A stretch of DNA of 64,000 nucleotides from Eleginops maclovinus (taxonomy: Eukaryota > Chordata > Actinopteri > Perciformes > Eleginopidae): the NCBI RefSeq assembly GCF_036324505.1, contig NC_086366.1, positions 18,430,927 through 18,494,926 of the forward strand, in the 5' to 3' direction. Shown here one piece after another: positions 49,901-64,000 of the stretch. Both the position numbers and the translations under genes were made by a program. Positions within the stretch are counted from its first letter, which is position 1; each line of letters opens with the position of its first letter. The notes under the pieces are model-generated. The model did not search any database and was not told the DNA's origin. It was given only the letters and a program-made list of their open reading frames with translations.

Positions 49901-51107
49901 TCTAATAGGTCACTGTGCACAGGAGAAATAGCTCTCAGAAGGAGAATGTCTATGTAAACTCTGCATCTAGCGCAGTTTTAGACAAACCACTGTATATACA
50001 GCCAGATAGAAGGTTAGCAACTATTTACTCAAATCCTCTCTCCAGTAAACAAGACGAGAAATGTCAGGATTAAAGCTAATCAAGAGAAAGGCCAATTCAA
50101 CAAGTATTTTTCTTCTCCATATTTGTGCCATTTAATCTCTGTCTTTATGTTAGTAAGATGTACACTTTGTATAGCCTTTTTACATAATACTGCTTGAGTA
50201 TGGCCATTTCTTTCATTTAATAACAGAGAGGTTTAAATACATTACAAGTTACAAAGTTCCACAGTAACTACACATTTAGGAATAGGAATACATGTGCAAC
50301 ATATCTTGACTTAATTTTGTTTCTCTTCTGTTCCATCAATAACATTTAGAGTAATACATTTCTTCTCACCCTGAACAGGTTAGGAAATTAATGGTGGAAT
50401 AAAAAATAGCCAAAGTTATAAAAATCCAGATGCTACATTGTTAACCTGGATACGTACAGATTTAACATGGAATTGTTAGGTTATTAAATACAACTACACT
50501 TATATTATTTATCTGATCATTATTATCCTGAGTATTGTTTCCTGTATGAAACTGTTAGAACATTTGGAGTTATATTATAGTTATCGTAGTAGAGATTTTG
50601 CAAATTACAGTAAGATATCAAAGGGAAAGAGGATAGGATAGGCAGCAGTGTCGTCAAGGCTCTTTGGAATTAAACGCTCAAAGTACAATATACATTTCTA
50701 ACTTGCTTTACAATTCCCTGAGGTTCAAGTTAGCCTTGCTCTGTAGTGTTGTATACGTTTTATCAATCAGAGAGGAATACTTGTAACACAATGTGAGAAA
50801 TTGTATTATACCTCTATGCTGTGTACTATACAAGAGAATACATGATTATTACACTGAGTACAGTTTAACTTTTCAACATTCGAGAATTTGTACTCTGATA
50901 AACTGATTTCAACTGCTACATGAATGAATGTAGGTCCAACAAATAAATAACATCTATACATGGTTAAAAACTCACACTAGCAGACACAGATTATTTTGCG
51001 TCTATTTTTTTGGCCCATTGTTCACTTCCTTAGTTTGTTCTTTGCAGGAATGCTCAATCTCCTGAATGTCCTTATCTGCTTGCCGTAAGCATTCAATAAT
51101 GGATTTC
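46920..51107. other. Intergenic DNA between POSTN and TRPC4, probably including the TRPC4 3' UTR
   Basis: AT-rich sequence with no recognised gene. A palindromic CTCF-like core CCACCTAGTGGTGG is at 47604-47617. The part immediately below 51107 is downstream of the TRPC4 stop and probably contains its 3' UTR, whose end I could not place. Confidence 0.45.
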
Positions 51108-58508
<7,401 letters not shown>

Positions 58509-58922
58509 TGCTGCTACAGCATCACAGTCTCAACTGAAAATAGATGAGAAATAAAGACAGAGGAAAATATTGCATTACACTTCAGGTAAGTCTAACAGTG
58601 GGAGAATAACTAATGTTGAAATGTATCTTGTTTGTACTCATTTGACAAATGCAATTTCATTTACAATTTCAAAATCAAATCATTGTAGTATGCTTTACTA
58701 TTAGGACATGTTTAGCCAAAAATATCCAACAATATATTTTAGTCAAAATATTATTTAAACACGTTACTGTTAACTCCTAGAATTTTTCAAAAATAATTTA
58801 AATCTCAAATATAATTTAAATATTTGATTCTTCTTAAAAATAACAGTAATCACAACATCCTTTGTCACAATAACAATATAAGAAATCCAAGCGCATTCCC
58901 AGCATAAACACTGAAACTTTAC

Positions 58923-59010
58923 CTTCTTCCTGTTGCTTCCCAGTTGAGATATACTCTGGAACTACTGGAAGAAGAACCAGAGGATGCGGCTGTCAGAGGG
59001 CAAGTTGTGT
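58923..59010 (-). other. Putative TRPC4 5' UTR exon
   Basis: A donor (GGAAG|GTAAAGTTTC) ends a candidate noncoding exon at 58923. It would splice to the acceptor TATTTTCAG at 58534-58536, just before the first coding exon, whose UTR part is 58509-58533. The upstream boundary is not defined and the value given is approximate. It may be an internal UTR exon or an alternative first exon. Confidence 0.4.
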
Positions 59011-59791
59011 GGTCGGATCCTCTGTGATCTCATCACTAGTCTCCACTGAAGTCACTGTAACTTATCGGCATGTCATGAAATCCCCTGCCCACCCCTTTCC
59101 CTCACTCGTTTGTAGGAAAGCAGGAAATGTTTGTGCTCTCCCTTTCTGTAAAAGACTAGAGAAGGATCAGGTGGTGACAAGGAGTGACTCGCTGTATTAT
59201 GTTGCAAAAACTGCGCGACCTGGAAACGCATCTATACCCGTTGTCCCTTTATTGTAGCTTTACACTTTTGTTCTACTTTATCACAGTGTAACAACTGTTG
59301 GCGATGAGAGGGTCAGTTTTCCATTAACGAAATACGTTACGCAGTTTTTTTCCTAAAGAAATGCATATCTTTGAAAATGTGGTTATAAACACAGAACATA
59401 GCCTACTTCAGAAGATTCATGAACTTAAGCAAGATGGTTTGAGATGTATGCATCATTATGACCGTCATAGCTATTGAGAGATTTTTACAAATAAGTCTTA
59501 TACTAGTTGAAATATCTGCTTAAAGTTTTATATTATTATTATTATTTTTAATATATTTATTTTAAGATAAGGAAAGAAACGTTACATTGTGACGTCGTTG
59601 TTTAAGAGGCTGGTGCTGCCATTTGGTGGTCGGCAGTAATAAGGCTAGCTAGTTGAGTAATTTTGCCATGAAAATAACTGCGGTTTTCTTTTTATAAAAC
59701 TGCCCAAGCAAACATTGAATTTTGTCCACCAAATGTAGGGCTACATATGTTGAGCAAACCCACAAATAAACTTGGTATGAAGGACTCTTAC

Positions 59792-59860
59792 CTGAAATAG
59801 TGCGAGTGATGCACGGACACAAACTTTCCTCTATCACGGGAGTAAGGCCAGGTGGGAGGA
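59792..59860 (-). other. Putative distal TRPC4 first exon
   Basis: A strong donor (TATTTCAG|GTAAGAGTCC) ends at 59792 on the minus strand, followed upstream by GC-richer sequence and a CRE. This suits a promoter-proximal noncoding exon of TRPC4. The start is approximate. Confidence 0.4.
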
Positions 59861-59865
59861 AGCGA

Positions 59866-59873
59866 TGACGTCA
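59866..59873. promoter_or_regulatory. Palindromic CRE (TGACGTCA) near the TRPC4 first exon
   Basis: A perfect cAMP-response-element octamer about 75 bases upstream of the candidate first-exon donor. CTCF-like cores flank it on the minus strand: CCACCAAATGGCAG at 59616-59629 and CCAACAGGGGGAGC at 59892-59905. All are motif matches only. Confidence 0.4.
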
Positions 59874-59905
59874 CTTCAGGCAGCTCAAAAAGCTCCCCCT
59901 GTTGG

Positions 59906-62900
59906 TAAATAATGTTTGAATGCAAATAATTGCTGGGAATGAACATTATTCGATCTATAATAAATGGATATATTTATGGTAAAAGCTCTCTCTTAAGACT
60001 GGAATCACAGAGTTTTAGAAAACCAGTAGTTTCTTATCCTGCTGACAAAGACACAAACAAACCAACAAACATAAGCAAGAACTTAATCTCCTCGGCAGAG
60101 GTAATAAAGTGTAAACTGGAGTGCTTAAGAAAGTGTGGAGGGAGCTATCTATCTGAACAGACTACTTCTACAGGTGAGACTAAAGTTAGTTTAGAGTGTA
60201 GTAATGTAAAGAGGAAGAAAACCAGGCTAGCATCACTGCTGTAGTTTAGGCTCCTATTCATAATGGAGAACTAATACAATGTTGAAAATATATCATGTGA
60301 TGTTTGTTTGAAACATTGTATGAGAACACACAGTGGCCCTTTCATTATGACATGATTTGGTGAGACTGAAACATGCATGTGGAACATTTGCCCTGAAGTA
60401 ATGTAACAGATGTTCACTTGGATCAATTGCATCAATTCATTCACAGAGTCATCATCTCTTCTACTCAATAGCCTTAAGGAACTGTCAGAGCGTGTTTAAC
60501 ATGTCTTCGTCTTGTATTTTTACACTGCAAAGATTGTTTGTACTTTAATAATCACAATATATTTTTCCATTGAGCTCTCAAAGTTTATTAGGGGTAGCAT
60601 CAATGAAACTATGTTTCAAGATGTTTGGCATCAGTCTATAACTGGCTAATGTGAGCATGCACTGTTGCTAAGAAACCTCAGTCCAACCCATCTTTTACTT
60701 CCACATCCAGAGCTTAATGTTTGTTGAGGTCTTTTTACTACCTTTGAGATGCAGCTGATTTTAAAGTCCGCATAGGGAACGTTTGTCAATTACTCTTTAA
60801 ACAAATCATGTGTTTTGTTTTTTAGTTAGCAATTTCGTTGAGATGTTATTGATAGAGCCTTTTTCAAACTCTGTGTTGAATCATTTTCACTCCAGCCCAA
60901 GAGAATTACAAATACAAACTCATTTGACCAATATTGCCATTACGATTTAGACAGTCATCTAAGATAGCCAATATAAACACAGATAACACATGACTAAATA
61001 AGGATTTCAGTTAAATAGTTTTATTTAACATCATTCATTTTTGTTCCTGGTCTTTGCATATTATGATTTAGTTCACAATCAGTTCTTTCTCCTTTTCTTC
61101 TTAGTCATTGCAATTAGCAAGTTTTAGGCACTTAAGAAATGTGTGTGCTTTCGTGTTATTTTGGCAGATACACAATGTGTCTGAGAGGAAGTAATTCATG
61201 AGAATATACATTTTCCTCCCTCCGAATCAACAGTGCCTCCCACTTACAGGACTTGCGGCCATCATTATCATCACTGCAGCTATTATCACAACACAATTCT
61301 CACAAGACATCTGCAAGGCAATCTGGTTTGTGCATTAATCAATACAATTATGCCAGCAGTGTTATCCAGCTGTAGCCTACAGTGAAAGGCAGACATAAAA
61401 TGTGTACTTGTACTTGACATACATTACATTATGTATGCATTATATAACCTCTTTAAACCATAAAACCTGATCATAGGTTATTATGGTCTTACACAGGTGA
61501 ACAAAATAGCACTTATTAACCCGACATATTTTATACAATATCACTCTAAATACACAATTTGCAGGGATTTTTCTATAAGGGAAACGTTAAAACTCATACC
61601 ATAATATCTCTCAATCATCCCTTATGACTGGAGGTGTGTCTGTAAGCACTTTATTGCCAATGAAGAATAGTGTAATGTGACTGTGTTCAGTGAACTGCAA
61701 ACTCCAGAGTAACACACCTGTTTTCCTACTGGTTAGTTCAGCTTAAGATTTGAGGAGGTCCCTCTCAATCAGACTTTCTATTTCCTACTTCAGGCAGTTT
61801 GGGACATGTGAATTCCCCAGAAAGTAATCACATAGGCTACCAGAGTGCTTTCAAGACTGAGTTAACTGTTATTTTAAATAAATAGGAAATGGTTGCTGCA
61901 AGATAAAATGGTTTGCTAGAAAACAACAACATATTCAGTTAAAAATAACTTTAGAACAAAATATATTAAAAATATTTACTCAAAATACAATATTAAAAGT
62001 ATATGTGTATGAAAGAAACCAAAACTAAAGTGGGCTGAGGCAAGTATATTGGGTGGCAGGCTACTTTAAGTGATGGGGTGCTACCATATTCGCACAGGTT
62101 GCAGTGACAGCCAACCATACACAGCAAAGAGGTAACTCACTCGTGCGTCCCAGTGCTCTTCACCACAGCAAACAATAAGGGTGACTAGCCCCCGACAATT
62201 ACCAGCACTCAGCTCCACTAAAATCAACTAACAAAGTTAAACAAAAAAGATCTCAGTTGGTTAAAACACTATCTTTAAAATGGACAAAGAACAGCTAAAC
62301 AAATTATCATAAAAGCTATAAGCTAACAAAAATTATTACCAAAACAATTATACGCAAAACATAGGATTGTAACCTATTACTCCCCCTCTAAATGGTCTTG
62401 TCCAAACACTTAAACATGTATTTTTACTGACTTTAACTACAGTAATATCTACAAATATCGTGGTAAAACAGGCCCAGATCTGTAACTATTATCAGTCGTA
62501 AGAAACACACTATTGCTTGTTATTTCTTTATGAATCATTCAACTTTATTGCGTATTACGCAGTACCACTGTAATTCAATGATTCACTAAAGGAAATGACC
62601 TCATTTTCCACTAGAGGGCAGAGAGACATTTCCTTTTCTCCCAAAACCCTGATAAGCTTCATCACGATGCACAGATGTTTAAGGCTTCCAAACTACGAAT
62701 GCCATTATTTTTATAATCGTCTGCCTCATCTGCTCTTTAGTGGCAGCTCCATTCCTTCAAAAGTCTGTGGCTTGTTTGGGCACTGACTGTTTCACCCTGT
62801 CGGAAAAAAATATCTCCTTAGTAGGCTCCCCTTGAGCAAAAGGATTCTGTTTGAGAAACATATACAGTAAAGTAAACTTCCTACAAAGGTTGATGTTTAG

Positions 62901-64000
62901 TGAAGATTTAAATCTGGGCCACATGTTTGTTAATGGTGTTTGCTATCATCAAAGAGTCTGCTGACCCAGTTCTTGGCATGTTGATTACTGCTTTCACTTT
63001 ACTTGACTCTCGCTTTCTGGTGCCAGCACTTGGGGTTTATGTCTTTAATCTGCATATAATAAATAATGAAAACTGAACAACACTTGGTACACAAGCTGCT
63101 AGCAGTTACTGAAGACATTTAAAGCACAATAATTTCATATTAATTACAGAATTGTATTATTAAGTGGTGCTGGCATAATTATTAATTATAATGTTGTCTA
63201 TAGAGACAACTTGTGATGTTAGTTAAGCCAAAGAAAACCCCTATTTGTTTCTGCAACTTGAGGTTGCAGGCACTCTTATAGTGTTTTTGTGACATTTTAA
63301 ATAAAACCAGTCTCTGTTAATGGCCTTGTTGAATCTCTTCTGAGCTTTAAGCTTGCTTCAGCAGAATATTCTTAATTTATTTCAACTCAAAATAAATAGC
63401 TTGTATACTTGTACAAGGACCATATTCTACAGTGAAATCAATGCATTTTTCCAGTGGAGCAGTGGGGTTGTGCGGTATGCATGAATGATTTGACTTCACG
63501 AGGTGGTCAGTGTTTGCCGGGTTGTAGAACTAATTTGGTATTGCAGTCCAGCTATCTGTCAATTAGATGTAGTATGTATCTGGCAGGTTTTAAACTAGCT
63601 TCTGAAAATGAACACTGATGCAATAGTCAAGCTTGCAGCAGAAATTCAAAGTCATTAAACAAGATCTTGAACTAATTAGGCCTGCCAGTCCTTCGGTAGT
63701 GAGAGAACACAGCCAGAGCATAGCTCAACTGACATGTGAAATAAATCTAAACACATCTGGAAAAGATATAGTATTTTTGTTTGAAGCAGTTCATTTTCCC
63801 ATTTAGCGCCCGATCATACCACAAACAGGACATAAATATGTTTTACTGACAATGTGACATACCATTACTCAAAGTAGACAAACCATTCCTTTAACAGATG
63901 ATTTCATTATTTAGGTTGCTTATCATACCAAAGCATTCATTTTGTAATGAGAACTTGACTTTTGACTACAATAAATTAACCCAAAGATACGAAAATGTGA
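59906..64000. other. Right-hand intergenic DNA without a recognised gene
   Basis: No conserved gene was recognised. A 104-codon plus-strand frame at 59930-60244 is the longest and has a donor-like ACAG|GTGAGAC near 60172, but I cannot assign it. A strong CTCF-type core lies at 62608-62621. The rest is AT-rich and shows no repeat with clear boundaries. Confidence 0.45.
62608..62621 (+). promoter_or_regulatory. CTCF-like binding motif
   Basis: CCACTAGAGGGCAG matches the core vertebrate CTCF consensus at every strong position. It lies in otherwise featureless intergenic DNA upstream of TRPC4, a suitable place for a domain boundary. Occupancy cannot be inferred from sequence. Confidence 0.45.

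Overview
This window is vertebrate nuclear DNA, almost certainly from a ray-finned (teleost) fish. Four recognisable vertebrate genes have small GT-AG introns. The repeats are typical of fish: RTE/Rex3-like and L1/Tx1-like LINEs, a tRNA-derived SINE, a hAT element and a Harbinger-like MITE. The species cannot be named from the sequence. Spliced models were built by eye from homology, splice sites and reading phase, so exon ends are accurate only where consensus sites are clear.

Layout. All four host genes lie on the minus strand. (1) 1-316 is the first coding exon of a DCLK1 (doublecortin-like kinase) gene that continues beyond the left edge. (2) 4371-9978 is a complete SPART (spartin/SPG20) coding region in 7 coding exons, 612 aa, with a likely noncoding first exon near 10.4-10.6 kb. 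(3) 10.6-35 kb is a gene-poor, transposon-bearing interval. It holds a possible MITE, a decayed RTE/Rex3-like LINE with a 9-bp target-site duplication (16688-19857), and a decayed L1-type LINE (about 26209-32533). The L1 element was later split by a 1241-bp hAT transposon with an 8-bp target-site duplication (27047-28287). (4) 35781-46839 is a complete POSTN (periostin) coding region in 22 coding exons, 828 aa. It has a TATA box just upstream and a tandem 13-residue repeat in its C-terminal region. (5) 51108-58508 is a TRPC4 cation-channel coding region in 10 coding exons, 881 aa, with 5' UTR exons reaching about 59.8 kb. (6) 59.9-64 kb has no recognised gene.

Context. DCLK1-SPART and POSTN-TRPC4 are both neighbouring pairs on human chromosome 13, with the same relative orientation. 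The genes that separate the two pairs in human (CCNA1, RFXAP, SMAD9, ALG5, EXOSC8, SUPT20H and others) were not recognised here; about 25 kb of mostly repeat-containing DNA lies between them. The four genes are not a pathway. Their products are a neuronal microtubule-binding kinase, an endosome/lipid-droplet adaptor, a secreted matrix protein and a plasma-membrane cation channel.

Most notable signals: the nested hAT-in-LINE insertion with frame-preserving boundaries; the near-identical 39-bp coding repeat of periostin; a TRPC4 C-terminus with two overlapping plausible reading frames and no terminal TTRL motif; a long near-perfect hairpin in a TRPC4 intron; and an inverted pair of CTCF-like motifs upstream of SPART. 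No convincing new multi-gene system was found.
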